This document shows positions 10,470 to 22,414 of a DNA stretch of 64,000 nucleotides, piece by piece (positions within the stretch are counted from its first letter, which is position 1; each line of letters starts with the position of its first letter). The stretch is from NCBI GenBank assembly GCA_003194525.1, contig NBIV01000072.1, positions 248,001-312,000 of the forward strand, in the 5' to 3' direction. A program made the position numbers and the translations under genes. The DNA comes from Gracilariopsis chorda (Eukaryota; Rhodophyta; Florideophyceae; Gracilariales; Gracilariaceae). The notes below the pieces were generated by a model. The model was not told where the DNA came from and did no database searches. It saw only the letters and a program-made list of their open reading frames with translations.

Positions 10470-12060
10470 TGACTGAAGCTGTTGGTCAATGGCTAGAATG
10501 TGGTACAACCAATTTGGTGTTAAGTACCAGTGGTGTAGTCCGTTTGGAAAACCTGTGGCGGGAGCGTGACGAGGGCTTGACCTGAAGGGTGGATGTTTTG
10601 TAACCGAATGGGTGTGGCAGCACTAAACCACTAGGGGCGCAAGAGAACCAGGCGGGCTTACCGTCACCAATTTGTGGTGTTCGTAGTACGGCGCACATGG
10701 GTTAGTAAAGCCTGAATAGTCTTAACTAAACCAAGAGGTTGACTGTAGAAACCAGTTGGAATCACACTCAGCCAAGAGGTGCTTACCTTTATCATTCTTA
10801 GTGACAGAGCGCTGCACCCACCTTAAGGCTGCGTGAAGCACAACCTCAGGTGCACCCGGCCACGTCGCATACGTTGCGGCCAGTGCTAGTGGCATGGCCC
10901 CACATCACAGTAGCGGGGTGTCATTACCTATCTAAAATAATTAAATAAATTAGTAAACTAATTAGTTAGCCACTCTAACCCACGTGGCATTCTCACCAAT
11001 TGGTCCAGCGCGCGTTGCACTGTCCATGTGCCCAGATCTTACTCTATCGCATAGAACTACAGTAAAGCACTGTAGTCACAGCCATACAGCAGTTGGCAGA
11101 GTGTTCCATGTAGCTGGCATGTTGCACCACGCTATTCAAATATGCTGCTTAGATATGTACGGCACTGGCGAGTGCAAAAAGCATTTCCCCTGCTGACCCT
11201 GACCACTATTGTACCATCTTCATAATAGGTCAATAGGGCAGTGTCGTAACGTTTGCTTCCCTGGGCACTGTTGCTGTCCTGGGACTCAGACAAGGCTGAG
11301 CCCTTGTGCGGGTCGCCACAAGAGTAATCCACTTTGATCCGTGGATCTAAGAAGGGCAGGCGCTTTTCTGTGATGTAATGGTCACTTAACTGCGATACAA
11401 GACGTCTGGGGGTTTCTCTGACCTAGTACTAGCTTGCTGTGCAGGATCCGGGGCTGCAACCTTTTGGTATCTCTTGGGGCCGGAAAGCACGACTTGGTAT
11501 GTGAGTAAAGGCATACCAATAGCTTCAACAGGACGCGGGTTAATCATCAAATGGCTTGAAACCAACCGGGAGCATTCCGTCCGTCAAATTCTAACAGAAG
11601 TGTGGCTAGAGTCCCTGTACTGGGCATGGCTGTATCCAGTAAGTATAAGCCTTGCAGCAAACTTGTAATTGCTCATGCTACTAGGCCCGGTGGGTGCAAA
11701 GCAAGAAAACACTACCACTTTTTTTACTTTAAACGTTTTAATATTGGAAATTATTCTAGAACTCTGGCAATTGTTTTAGGTGTAAAAAAGCAAATTTGTT
11801 GTTTCTTATTTTTGTAAAATAATATGGCCTGAGGAGGTCTGTCCGAAATCTTGTGGGGCCAGACGGATTTTGGATGGGCCAGACAAAATTCTGGAGAATC
11901 AAGACCAAACTCTGGAGGTATCAGAGCCAATTCAGGAGAGGCCATGGTGAACTCAGGCAGCGCAAGGCCTGGAGCTGGACGACATTGACGATTACCAGTT
12001 TGTCCCGCTGCAGATGAGGTGGCGGTAAACAAGAGAGAAGCGCCCATGCAGGGACCTTTA
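10470..12060. other. interior of Helitron 1 without a recognisable gene
   Basis: Only short, unconvincing open frames occur on either strand. The segment at 11690-11830 is A/T-rich, and 10930-10970 is an A/T-rich, partly palindromic stretch. It could be a 5' untranslated region or an old nested insertion. I found no tRNA-like cloverleaf. Confidence 0.4.
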
Positions 12061-12068
12061 TTCCAGCC

Positions 12069-14755
12069 ATGAAAGAAGATGAACCTACTCCTGTATCTAC
12101 GTCCGTCATTGGGACAAGTCGTTCCATTCCCACAGCACTACCAACTTCCTCTCCGATGCCCCCATCACTCCGACCAATGCCTGCACCTACCGTGAATAAT
12201 GAGGGTGACAGACGCGTGGAGGCAGATACGCGTGCTCTGGCACAAGTTGAAGAAGAACACCGGACGCCCATTCCGGTGGAAGTGGAAGAGGATGAAATCA
12301 CACCCGCCCCCACTCAGCTGACACAGCAACCTGCTCTGCCACACGCTGAACAGAAAGAAGGACAGATGCCCATTCCAATGGAAAAGGGAAAAAATGAGAT
12401 CACACCAGCTCCCACACCCGCCGCAGCAGCAGCCACAGCAGCAGCTTGATACGACGATCATACAGTCTGCTGGTTGCCCTGATCGAGGATTGTATCGCCT
12501 ATAGTACGCATTGGATCCCGTGTCAGCTGGATTTTGGAATGATCACGCTGTCTATCGAAGCGTTGCAGAGTTTGAGACGCTTTTCACTGGTTATGAAAGG
12601 CGATGCAGAAGATGCAGTGAGCCCTCATGCACGCTCTTGTCCTGCCCGTACCCAAACTGCGCATTGAGAATTCATAGCTGCAAGAACTGCGGTTGCGTTG
12701 AGCTTGGCAAAGAGTTACCCACTGTGTGCTGTGGAATAAGAAGAATCTCCAGATGAGACGTCCCGTTCCGCAGAAGGCGTAGCAACGAGTTGGGTCGCAG
12801 TCCTTCTAGCCTGAGAGCGTTTTACTCCAATTCTCTCAACTTCAATACACTCTTCGCGACGACGCAAGCGTTTAGAGACATTTTGTACAAGGCAAAAGGC
12901 GGTTCGTTCTTTCTCTTACTTGAGGGCAATGCAGCTCTCGCTCTTTCCAATCAGAACTAGAGAAACACGCGTTACACTTTTCTATGTGGTACTGGTCTGC
13001 CTTTCGTTGATCCATCGCACTATGTGCGTGCCAATCTGCGTGCTTTCATTCAGGACATCAACGTAGGAGAAATCTTGCTCAAGTTGTATGAATTGATTCA
13101 GCCCAAGCTCAACGTGGTGCACGAGTGGTACGGATTCATGCTTAGCACGCAACAGTAACAACGAAATGCAGAGACCGCCGTGGATATCAGCGTGCAAGTA
13201 GCAAAGAAAAGAGTACTCGTACTTGGATATGAAGGAACCCGAAGTGCCACATTCAGTGCTCCTCAGGCAGGGGTAGGTCCTCTCTCTGATGATATTCCTG
13301 GTGGGGACCAACCATGATGAGAACCCTCGTGGGTGATCCTACTGGCATATACCGAGTCGATTCTTAAGTTTCGAGCCTGTTAGAGGGAGTTATAACAGAA
13401 AAACAAGCTACAGTGACGGCTATTGATGCTGCTGGACCTAGGGCGACCGTAAATGCCGCAAACAATGGGCAAATGCGGTATCGACTTCTAAACCCCGCAT
13501 TCAAACTTGCGGAGCAGGGCACTTGCTCTCTTCTTTACCCGTATGGCGATCAGCACGAACCATTTGACATAAGCGTATTTCTGGATGCAAGAAATACTAC
13601 ACAGCAAAGCTCTGGTGTCATTGGCAAGGAATGGAAGCTCCAAAAGCTCACTTGCGCTGAGAACGCGAAGCGCCGTCTGTACTCAGACATTATCTTTCTT
13701 AACAGTAGAACTTTGATCCGGATGTGGATGCGTCGCACCCATACAAACATCGAGGACATGCGAGTGACTTTACTGGAGAGATACTCACAGGCGCGCATTG
13801 TACAAGAGAAAAAACTCCAGCAAGCGCAGCAACAAACCAGTCAAATTTCACCATCTCAGTTGGCGCAAATGGGACGCATCTTTCTGCCTAATGAATAGGT
13901 GAACTAAGCAGCATACTTGAAGAACTAGTGCATGGATGTACAGGTGATCGTGACGCAGAAAGGAAGGCCTTCTCTGTGTATTACAACCAACATGGACATC
14001 TGGCGAGAGGAAACGCATCGCCTTGCTATGAAAACCAGCAGTGGTAGCGCATTTACGGCCCATAGTAACCACCCTCGCATGTTTGACCGACCATATCCGA
14101 TTGAAATTGTGTAAAACTAGTATGCTAATCACTTCTTGAGGGAGTAGAACTCAGAGCAAATATTGGGAATGATTTACCCAGGGCTTGCATCAAAGCTCGA
14201 GTTTCAGAAGCGCAATGTCCTTTATCACCACATTTTCGTGTGGTTCGAAGGAGGCGTAATTGAAGACGTTGGTGTGATCAACGAACTGATTCGTGCAGAA
14301 GGTCGCCTTCCTGGAGAAGACAATGAGCCACGTGGCCACATTTTTCCATGCACAGGCATCATCTCTTCTCCTACTGCTGGAATCGCGCTGGGCGGTGCAA
14401 GTATGGATACGAAAGAAACATCGTGATGCCGGAGACGTGCATTTGAGAAGTCACAAATCGCGTCACGCACCGCAGAGAAAGGCAAGAATACCTCAAGATT
14501 TTGCCGTACAACCCAACTCTCACCAAAACTTATGGCTCCCATATCATCTTAAAACGCACAAAAGAAGAGGGCACAGTGGCTTATCTGATGAAACACGGGT
14601 TTAAGCAGCCCAAAGCTCATGAATTGGTGCTCAATGGGAGTGGAAATAATGATACAGGCACGCAGAACGGGCAACAACAAGATCCACAGGTGCAAAAAGA
14701 CATTCGTGCATACATGCGTGCGCGTGTGGGGGGGGCCGTCAATGCAGCTTGGTGA
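12069..14755 (+). pseudogene. Helitron 1 Rep (HUH nuclease) region, frameshifted
   Basis: An acidic Pro-rich leader (12069-12449) is followed by a Cys-rich stretch (12511-12756: CRRCSEPSC, CPYPNC, CKNCGC, CC) like the N-terminal zinc region of Helitron proteins. The Rep core comes next: FKLAEQGTCSLLYPYG and RRLYSDIIFLNS (13413-13898), QVIVTQKGRPSLCITTNMD (13932 onward), and LASKLEFQKRNVLYHHIFVW at 14163-14426. The last contains the HUH position as YHHI (14223-14234). The Y-motif side is at 14501-14755 (LPYNPTLTKTYGSHI, AYLMKH, DIRAYMRARVGGAVNAAW). Several frameshifts and stops break it. Rep nicks and rejoins DNA during rolling-circle transposition in active relatives. Confidence 0.75.
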
Positions 14756-15740
14756 AGTGTTCAGTTTTGCCATGTGCACATCATACCTAAAGTAGAGCGT
14801 TTGTTCATTCACTTGTAGCGAAACCAAATGTTTCTGCTAAGTGGTGCCAATCAGATCTATTCCGTATCGCAGCCGTACACTTGGGAGAGATACTTGGCAA
14901 GGCCCGAATCATATGCAAACCTCTAGTACCTTTCTTAATTTGGAAAGGTGCGTCTGTATCGCATGCTTCTTGTACTTGTGAGTTACTGATACGACAACAA
15001 CAGCACTTCGTTGTCGAAACCCCACTGCGAGCCGCCCTTGTACGTTGTAGAGCGCACGGAAGACGAGCAGTGCGCTGCCAGGGTCACAAATGTGTCATAG
15101 TCTGAAGTTGAGCTTCTTGCTCTTCGCTTGCTGCTGATGAGTCATGGCTCAATATCTTATGAAGACGGACGGAGTTTGAACGGAAAGCAGTATGAAACGT
15201 ATCATTAACTTTGATTGCAGGCGCACTGCTCGTGGACGGATCCGAGTTTGAGATTATATTTCAAAAAGCAGTGCAGATCTACAGCACAGCCTCCTTTCTA
15301 TGACTTCTGGTTGCTACACTGTACCAATAAGGCGCAGAACCAGAGTAATTTGCCGTCGAAAGCAAAAATGTGCTATGTATTCGCATAAATACAGGCAATC
15401 AGCAGCAACAAAAGCAAGAAATGTACCAGCATGTGATGAAGTTGTCATATCTACACGGTGAACGACTGCTTCGCGATCACAGCTTCTTCTCTCAGCGCCT
15501 ATAGCGGAATGATATAGCATTGAATGAGAGAAATCGAACTACTAAAACAAGATGCGCTAGCGTGCGGCTAAATGCGTCAACGTTGCAGTCAAGAAACGCG
15601 ACGTTAAACCCTTGCCAAGTACAAATCATTGAAACCTACATTGCCACATTGCAAAGCTGCTGGGGCGAACTGACACTTCAAATAAGGTTTTCCTTGAGCA
15701 GCTATTCGCATGGAAGAGAAATGCGTACGTGCTCAAGGGC
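14756..15740 (+). other. decayed link between Rep and helicase of Helitron 1
   Basis: Plus-strand fragments such as MGEILGKARIICK (near 14881) have the feel of the Helitron linker, but no long frame survives. The Walker A part of the helicase (GxAGTGKT) is not found anywhere before 15740, so that part is deleted or scrambled. Confidence 0.45.
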
Positions 15741-15741
15741 A

Positions 15742-16635
15742 TTGTGCTCGGTTCAAGTGCTGTATCTCACTGAGCATATACGCCAAGCCGATGATCCAGA
15801 ATTTGCGTCACTCTTAAGTTCCACTACACCTAAATCAATATTCAATAACGCTCCACTATCACTCAGGTCTACCGGTGGCATGCAAACCACTTACCAATTC
15901 TTGTAGACGAGCCTCAGAACGTGAAACAAGGAAGATGATGATCTCAGTAAAATGCGTATTGCGTCCTCAAACCAGTTGGTAGACGAAGATAGTGTGGCAC
16001 CGCTGGATCTGTTTCCTGGTGAGCACTTCACTCTCCCGTCTGTGACGACTGTATGACCTGATCATGGACAGAACCCAGAGTCCAGCATCGCCAGTACTAA
16101 CGTTCCCGAGTTGGCATATAAGTATGCGCCTACTGAAGTACCGCCTTAGAACTTGGACTTGAGAATTAGCGTGGCAGTTATGGTCATTCGGAACGTGCTG
16201 CATCCTGCTTTGATCAACGGAAGCTGTCCTCAGTCGTGCGTCTCGATCAGTCTACCATGCATGTGGCTCGATTTGACAAGAATGGACAGGTGATGAAACG
16301 AAGGCTCTTGCATCGTATCGACTTCGAGTTTTCTTTTGCGGATATTTGCCTGATTTGAAGGCAGATCTCCATTTGTCTCGCGTTTGCAGCAACTGTTCAG
16401 AAAGTACAGAAAAAGGAACTTGGATGGGTTGGTTGTGGATGTGTGACGCAACTTCTTCTGTGCTGGTCATTTGTACGTGGCATTGTCACGCCTTCGCAGA
16501 AACGACCAAGTGCTGTTTCTGAATGACCCGCAGCTTATACCCGGCAAGGCTTAAACCAATCATCCCATGCCTGTGTCCATTGCGGACCTAGTGGTACCTA
16601 AACCTATTCAGTTCTGCAGCCATCTACAAACTTAA
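15742..16635 (+). pseudogene. Helitron 1 PIF1-like helicase, C-terminal remnant
   Basis: CSVQVLYLTEHIRQADDPEF at about 15750 is nearly the same text as in the helicase of Helitron 3 (CSVQVLYLTGEVR). Further on, VAVMVIRNVLHPALINGK, STMHVARFDKNGQV and LLHRIDFEFSFADICLI (16160-16360) match the C-terminal accessory domain. The last residues, PIQFCSHLQT, end at a TAA (16633-16635), in line with PEAIQFCIFPQP-stop of Helitron 3. Frameshifts and stops interrupt it. It would have unwound DNA 5' to 3' for rolling-circle transposition. Confidence 0.75.
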
Positions 16636-16757
16636 CTATATTTCTTGCGTACTTCTTTAATTTAACTAAACTACTCGCTCTTCTGCTTGTGCTCTCTCCA
16701 CCCTCTTTTCTTCCCACCGCTTTGTATCACTACTCCACCACGCTGCGCAGCGCCGCT

Positions 16758-16774
16758 AGCGTCCAGAGGTCGCT
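16758..16774 (+). repeat. 3' terminal hairpin of Helitron 1
   Basis: AGCGTCCAGAGGTCGCT folds into a stem of AGCG-CC with GG-CGCT around AGA, with one T-T mismatch. It takes the place of the GCGGCCGAAGGCCGC hairpin of the other copies, just before the element boundary. Confidence 0.65.
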
Positions 16775-16783
16775 TCTATTCCC

Positions 16784-17254
16784 TCTCCTTTCTATAGATT
16801 TGTAAAAGGAGGGGGTACATGTTGATTGAAGCGAGGCGTTGCGCCAGTAAACACGCTGGTAAGCGTTCTTCAGCGCTTGCAAAAGCCTATTTTGGCGCAA
16901 TAACTCCCTCTCATTCAAATCATTCACCCCTGGCAGCAGCACCAACATCACAAGATGCAGCTGCACCAGCAGCAGCCAAGCAAACAGCTCATGGGCTGCT
17001 GATGTACGTTGACTGTTGCTGCTGCTGAGTTGCTGGCATTACAGGATTGGCAGCCACTCAGCAGCAGAATGGCTGGAAGTGCAGTCATTTATGCAATCGC
17101 ATCCTATTCCAATCGCGTCCGTCAAAACAATTTAGAAACACAGTGGTGCCACCATTCTCTTTTCAGATCCATCAACAAAACTTTGGCTCTCGTGCAGCAT
17201 GCCTCATGCTCTTTGCCACACTAAGCCAAAGATGGATCCGAAGGCATGTTCTTG
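16784..17254 (+). mobile_element. non-autonomous Helitron unit B
   Basis: It begins TCTCCTTTCTATAGATTTG directly after the 3' end of Helitron 1. It has the inverted-repeat arms GAGGCGTTGCGCC and TGGCGCAATAACTCC around about 50 bases, CAGCAG tracts, a GGAAGTGCAGTCATTTATGC block, and ends CTTG at 17251-17254, directly joined to unit C. It holds no gene of its own. The 3' hairpin is poor in this copy. Confidence 0.7.
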
Positions 17255-17757
17255 TCTCTCCAATATAATGATTTGTTGGGGTATGAGGGAGTCAATGTTG
17301 ATTGAAAGGCGAGGTCTCGCCCGTAAAAAGGCGCCGCAAGCCCTCTGCAGCGCGTGAAAAAAATCTCTCGGTGCAACGCCTCCCTGCCATTCAAAACAAT
17401 CAGCAGCAGCCATTCTCAACGCTCATTGGTTGCTGCTACATGTTGACTGCCGTTGCTGCTGAAGGGCTGGCTGGACAAGAGCCATCCCAGGCACTCCGCC
17501 ACACAGTGACTGGCACTGCAGTCATTTTTGCCGTGCCAGCCCATTACAATCCACTGTACTCTACACAGAACACTGCAGTGCCAGCTACTCACCAACGCGC
17601 ATGCTGCCAATTCCAAATCTTTTCCATAGTCCCTCTCAGTGCCGTGGTCCTTATTGGTGCGCAGGCCATTTTCGAGGGATAGCGCTTGCAGATCCCCCAA
17701 GTCACCATCATTCAGTGGCGGGCAGCGGCGCCCGCTGCCGAAGGCCACTTTTGCTTG
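17255..17757 (+). mobile_element. non-autonomous Helitron unit C
   Basis: It begins TCTCTCCAATATAATG immediately after the CTTG end of unit B. It carries the subterminal repeat (second arm GGTGCAACGCCTCC), CAGCAGCAG, GGCACTGCAGTCATTTT, CACTGCAGTGCCAGC, and a strong GC-rich double palindrome at 17716-17749 (GCAGCGGCGCCCGCTGC flanked by GTGGC and GCCAC). It ends TTGCTTG at 17757. The block order matches unit D on the other strand almost completely. Long open frames across it on both strands are by-products. Confidence 0.8.
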
Positions 17758-20128
17758 TAGAAATATAGGTGTTGAATTTATACAAAACATATAACACAAA
17801 CCAACTCTCTCTGTCAGAATATATGTAATATCGCCTAGGTTTTCTAGAACCGGCTCAGGCTTATCAAACTGGTCATGATGATTATTTGGCAAACAGGCCC
17901 TGCAAATGCCCTCAATAAATAACAAATAAATGCTTTTCCTTCCCAACCACTACATCATGAAAGTGGTAAAGATTCAAGAATTACAAGGCCATATTTTAAC
18001 ACATTTTACGGGCACAAATGTTCTAAAACCATCACAAATATGTATATTATAATGCTGCTGATGTTCAGTAGTTGTTAAGTTTTTATTACAGTCTATTAAA
18101 TAAAATTGAAGCGCAAACTTGAGAAATCAATGTTACAAATCCAGAAAATAATATATTCACAAAAGTAAAGTTGATTACATAAACCTGACGTTCAGACTTC
18201 TTGGTAAATGCTTTCGAAAGGGAAGCTGTTTCAGTAGAGCGCTTCATTAAAAAGGTTGGAACTTTACAAGTGACTACGTTTATGAGGAGTCTGCTCTCGA
18301 AACCGGCGGACACGGGTCAATGAGAACAATACCAGACCCAAAGGAGAATTCAAGTATTTCAAATTTGCCAATTTGCCAGGCAATACTACATTTCAGCGAA
18401 CTTACATCACTTCCGGGATTGTTGAAGAGAGAAAAGTAATTGTAGCGCCAATTGTAAACTGTATGGGATTAAAGTGGAAATTCGAGTACTGACGAGTGAA
18501 TTAGCAATCGGGTTATCAAACTGTTAGGTGAAAACAGTAGCAAATGTTCATATTCTGAATGAAAGTTGTGAAATGTTCCATGAGATCGCTATGAAACAAA
18601 AGGGCTCGAAAAGAGCAATTACTGGCATTAGAATGCCTTCAGATTATTGCGGAAGCTATTACGCACTGTGAGTGAAAGAAGGCTATCAGGGTGCCAAATG
18701 ATTCTGCCTGGCCATTTTTGCAGAAGTAAAAACCAATAAATGGTTTGCTAAGTATGGAAGACGATAATCAAAATAAGGATTCCATCTGATGGCATTATTC
18801 TGGAAACTTATTTCAGCCTGCTATCCAATCTTTTCGTGGCATGGCAGTGAGCAGGAGAGCACCAGATGAACTTTGGGACCTTTCCTAGTTTGGAGTGAAC
18901 CCGGTTGGACAGATCTCTCCTAGAGGTGGCACATCTATGTCTTGTTATAAGCTTGAAGGCACCTGTTGCGATTTCCGCAGGACGCTAGAGGCACAAATGG
19001 GGCATCCGCGGAAGAGGTGTGGGTGCGTGTGTGTTCCGAAGAGGTATTGCTTCGCCGTAAGTGAATCCTGTGGACACGGGCCACAGATGGCGGGGAAACG
19101 ACCATATAAAACTAAAAACGAACAGTGAAAAGGAAGGAACGAGCAAGAGGAGGCTGAGTGACGACATTAACTAGAACAAACGGCAGCGAAGGTACATAAC
19201 CCTTATACACACGCGAACACCAAGTCAATTGGAATAACAATATCTCTACTGGGTTTCTTTACGTGGGCAAGGCTGATAGACTTTCCATTGACTACAGTAC
19301 CTCCCTCCAATGAAAGCTGCAGAGCACAAGAATGCCGCGAGGTCTGGAGCCAAGTTGCCAAGTTGGATTCTCTTATTGGAGACGCTTTGCTGGTGCAGCC
19401 GCGATGTGCCGTCACATTAAGTACTAACCATTCCAGGATCGTAAGTAGTAAAACATTAACTAAAGTTACTCTGCATCCCATGTTTTATGCCCACTCATCC
19501 CGCCAATTGAGTCTTCCGTGTACTACGTGTCCAATCCAGTACTAGTGCGCCGCAGTTGATGCAATCACTACATTATCAAAACACTCGGGAAATCAACCAA
19601 GTACCAAAATTACCTCCTTGAATGCGTTACACGTCGAGTCTGTGGTCAATTTTATCAATCAAGTTGAGACAAGACGAAAACTTGTGTGACAAACGTTTTC
19701 AACCATTTTCCGGCCGTGGCTAGTATGCTTGTGTCGTTTTATGTTCTGTATAGAGTATATAGAGATTTTTGTACTCGAATAATAAATAGGCAGTACAGAA
19801 TTGGCAAAGAAATTGGAAGGAAACGAAAGTTGGTTATTCAAACGGATCGCAGTAAGCGACACCAACGGATGAATGTTCAATATCTGAACATGGAAACCAA
19901 TACTGCAATGCTAAAATCGTTCTGCTTACAGAAAATTAGGTTGTTTGCAGTGTTACTGGTGTTTTCAGCTAACTACGATACTACTATATTCTACGATGGG
20001 TTTGTGCGTGAATGAATTTGTTTGCATCACGTCCAGTGTGGGTTGCTGTATACGTCGTATCCTCATATCAAAAGGTATCACCAAATGTTGCGATGTCGTA
20101 CGGTAATTGACCTGTATTCGTAATGCAA
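17758..20128. other. stretch without a recognisable gene
   Basis: Open frames here are short. The longest plus-strand one (19686-20015, 109 codons, hydrophobic start near residue 13) has no recognisable motif. The left part is A/T-rich. I see nothing to annotate with confidence. Confidence 0.4.
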
Positions 20129-20163
20129 CTAACAAAAAAAGCGGCCTTCGGCCGTAGCAGCGC
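20129..20163 (-). repeat. 3' terminal hairpin and end of Helitron 2
   Basis: Minus-strand text is ACGGCCGAAGGCCGC, a run of T, then GTTAG. The perfect stem CGGCC with GGCCG around GAA is shared with the other Helitrons in the window. Confidence 0.65.
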
Positions 20164-20238
20164 TTCGTGCCGCGGCCGAGAGTTTGAATAAGATTTCCGC
20201 ACAAATTTTTGTTTACACATAAACTAAACAATGTCAAA

Positions 20239-21676
20239 TTAGTGAGGTCCCTCTACAAAGTTTACAGCTTCTTGTAAAGCGGGGTTTTTGATGGTCACCA
20301 GCAATGGTTGGAAATCGTGCGCATTTCGGAGCTTGTCGTCTTCAAAATCAAGCAGTAACACATAATCAGATATTCTCACACGCAAATGTCCAGCATAGAC
20401 CTGGCTAAAGGAAAAAACGTCTGTTCGGAAGTCAATTATTATTTTCTTCATCGTTTGTCTTTGCGCTTTATGTTTAGTTGCTGCAAATGTCCATCTGATG
20501 GGAAACAGTTGACGTTGATCTTCACATCTGAAAACTCAAAGACAAATTCAACGCGGTGTAGTAAAAAGCTTTGCGGAATTTTTCCATGTTCATCAATGCC
20601 CGAAAGTCGAATCACTCTGCGAGAAATACTGGTAACGATAACCATCTTTCCACTCAGCAGGTGCGGATGAAGTACATTTCGAATCACCATAACAGGAACA
20701 CCCAACTTTAGTTTCAAGTGTTGGTGCGGTACTCGAGTTTCAGCGTAGTTATACGTCAGCTCAGGTCCAATGATACTATTTGTGTGAACGTTTTCACCGG
20801 TTGGCCTTCGACTGGAAACGATCGTCGTTGCAGACTCCAAGTCAAACATCCTTTATGGAAAGTACTCCAATGCGTTCTGTTTATGTTCCTTCACTAATTA
20901 ATTTATTGGCACAACAATCAACGGTTGAACTTCACATCTTCTTTCTTCCGTGTTGGAAACCATTTCCACAGCAAGCTGTATGCTTGGTTTAAATCTGACG
21001 TAGACATGAGTGGAAGCCTTGCAGATGCTGGAAACGTCCCAAGACCAAGACTGGGCAAACCTTTCGCAAAAAGTGGATCACCTTGTTGAAGAACCTGTTC
21101 TGTAAGGGAAACGACTTTGTATTTTCTGTTGCAATCCTGGGAAGAGCACCAAGGAAACTTCCGTAGGAAACTCACTGAAATAACACGAATTGGACCATCT
21201 CTTTTGGATACTTTTCTCGTTTTTGGAACTACTGGAAGCAGTTGCATATAGTCGCCTGCCATACCTACGACTATGCCGCCAAAGTCTTTCGTATAGTTTC
21301 TGAAGTCCTTCAGTATGGTGTTCACAATCACGAAGAGCATTTTAGGGCACTTTAAAGCTTCATCCCTTACCAGCAAAAGAATCTTCCGTATTAGTTCTGC
21401 TTTTTTCAATCGTGGGCCGTACTTGGAAGGTGTCGGAATTTCCCTACTTTGCGAATCTTTGTTTTCATCAATTCCCATTTCAAGCAAACTATTTAAAGTA
21501 GTTCTGCCTTCATATAGTGCAGCAGCAATACCTGTCGTGGCTGTCATATGCACCAATAGGCCTTTGTGCTCAACAATATCTCTCAGCAAATATAGGAGGT
21601 AGGTCTTTCCTGTCCCTGCTTGTCCTTGTAAGAAGAAAACGCTTCCGTGTGTGTTGAGTCTTTCAGACTCTGCCAA
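20239..21676 (-). pseudogene. Helitron 2 PIF1-like helicase
   Basis: The frame at 21676-20918 shows Walker A as GQAGTGKTYLL, TATTGIAAALYEGRTTLNS, a changed Walker B (LLVRDEALKCPK instead of the usual DEAS/DEVS), and the GDYMQLLPVV motif. The C-terminal domain continues in other frames: LKLGVPVMVIRNVLHPHLLS (20849-20448) and then FSQVYAGHLRVRISDYVLLL (20451-20239), which corresponds to motif VI, QLYVALSRV. At least two frame changes separate the pieces. This is the motor that unwinds the donor strand in active Helitrons; the changed Walker B and the breaks make it inactive. Confidence 0.8.
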
Positions 21677-21817
21677 TTTCTCTCAGTATTGTATTTCTCT
21701 CATAGTTTTGTCAAAAATTTGCTTCTGGCCTTCTTTCAGATCATCAGATCGCTCTTTTAACTTTTGCCTGGACCCCGAAAAAGAGCTGCGATGTACTACA
21801 GCTGGTACGTCTGCTAA

Positions 21818-22414
21818 TTACAGTTCGCTCTCTCTGAGATGAAGGTGCCAGACCGTACGATGAAAGAAGGGATCATTTCTGATAAGCCGGCCACCATGGC
21901 TGTCCGAAATCTCGATTATTCTTCGAAGTAATTCTTCTTTTCTTTTTGATCTGTTTCCCTCGGTTATATCAGCAGTAAGAGCTCCTTCGTGCTTTTCAAT
22001 AACAGTTTTAGGATTAACCCCTTGTTGAAAGGAAGTGACGACCAATTAATGCAGCTCAGCAGGAGTAGAATGGTATCTTACTGCCTCATCAAAAGCCGTT
22101 TCGTACTCGTCACCATGGATACCTACTCCACGGGCTACTGCCGCTTCTCTATGAGATGAGTAAGATTCGCTCCCGACAATTTTCGGATCATCAAAAGAGC
22201 TGAATGCAGAGTTCATGAGCATTATTCGAAGAGCGAAGAGTTCGGGATTTGCGGGAGGAGCAAATCTAATTCGAGTCACAGTTCGATCATTTTCGAATCG
22301 TTGCACGAAGTACATTATTGGACTTCCTCCATCCCGAGTAGAGTCAAACTGTGGTATAGAGCGGGGTAGCTTATCGTATACACATACATTCTCGTAGTAT
22401 GCCATGTAGTCCAA
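21818..22414 (-). pseudogene. Helitron 2 linker between Rep and helicase
   Basis: DYMAYYENVCVYDKLPRSIP, NPELFALRIMLMNS, SFDDPKIVG, GDEYETAFDEAVRYHSTPAE and a further frame (22045-21818) match the conserved region that precedes the helicase in Helitron proteins. An in-frame stop lies at 22046-22048. It belongs to the same former polypeptide as the Rep and helicase pieces. Confidence 0.7.

Larger units (their letters stand above)
9613..16783 (+). mobile_element. Helitron 1, autonomous type, degenerate
   Basis: The left end at 9613 aligns with the 5' ends of the short units elsewhere in the window: TCTATAAGGGG, then a GGCGGCGTTGAGCC inverted-repeat arm, CAG-rich DNA and GCAGTGCCAGCC motifs. The right end is a hairpin at 16758-16774 just before unit B. 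Inside, on the plus strand, lie a decayed HUH Rep domain (12.4-14.8 kb) and the C-terminal part of a PIF1-like helicase (15.7-16.6 kb), the Helitron gene order. At about 7.2 kb it may contain nested insertions between 10.5 and 12.0 kb. The 5' end is less certain than the 3' end. Confidence 0.7.

Noticed and set aside
12165-12461. Minus-strand Cys/Gly-rich frame resembling a small cysteine-rich protein
   Set aside because: It is the antisense of a Pro/Ala/Glu-rich leader with a CAG-type run, so the Cys and Gly come from CTG/TGC repeats.
17416-17946. 176-codon minus-strand open frame
   Set aside because: It lies antisense across unit C and its flank and has no motif. The matching region of unit D (56066-56473) gives different text.
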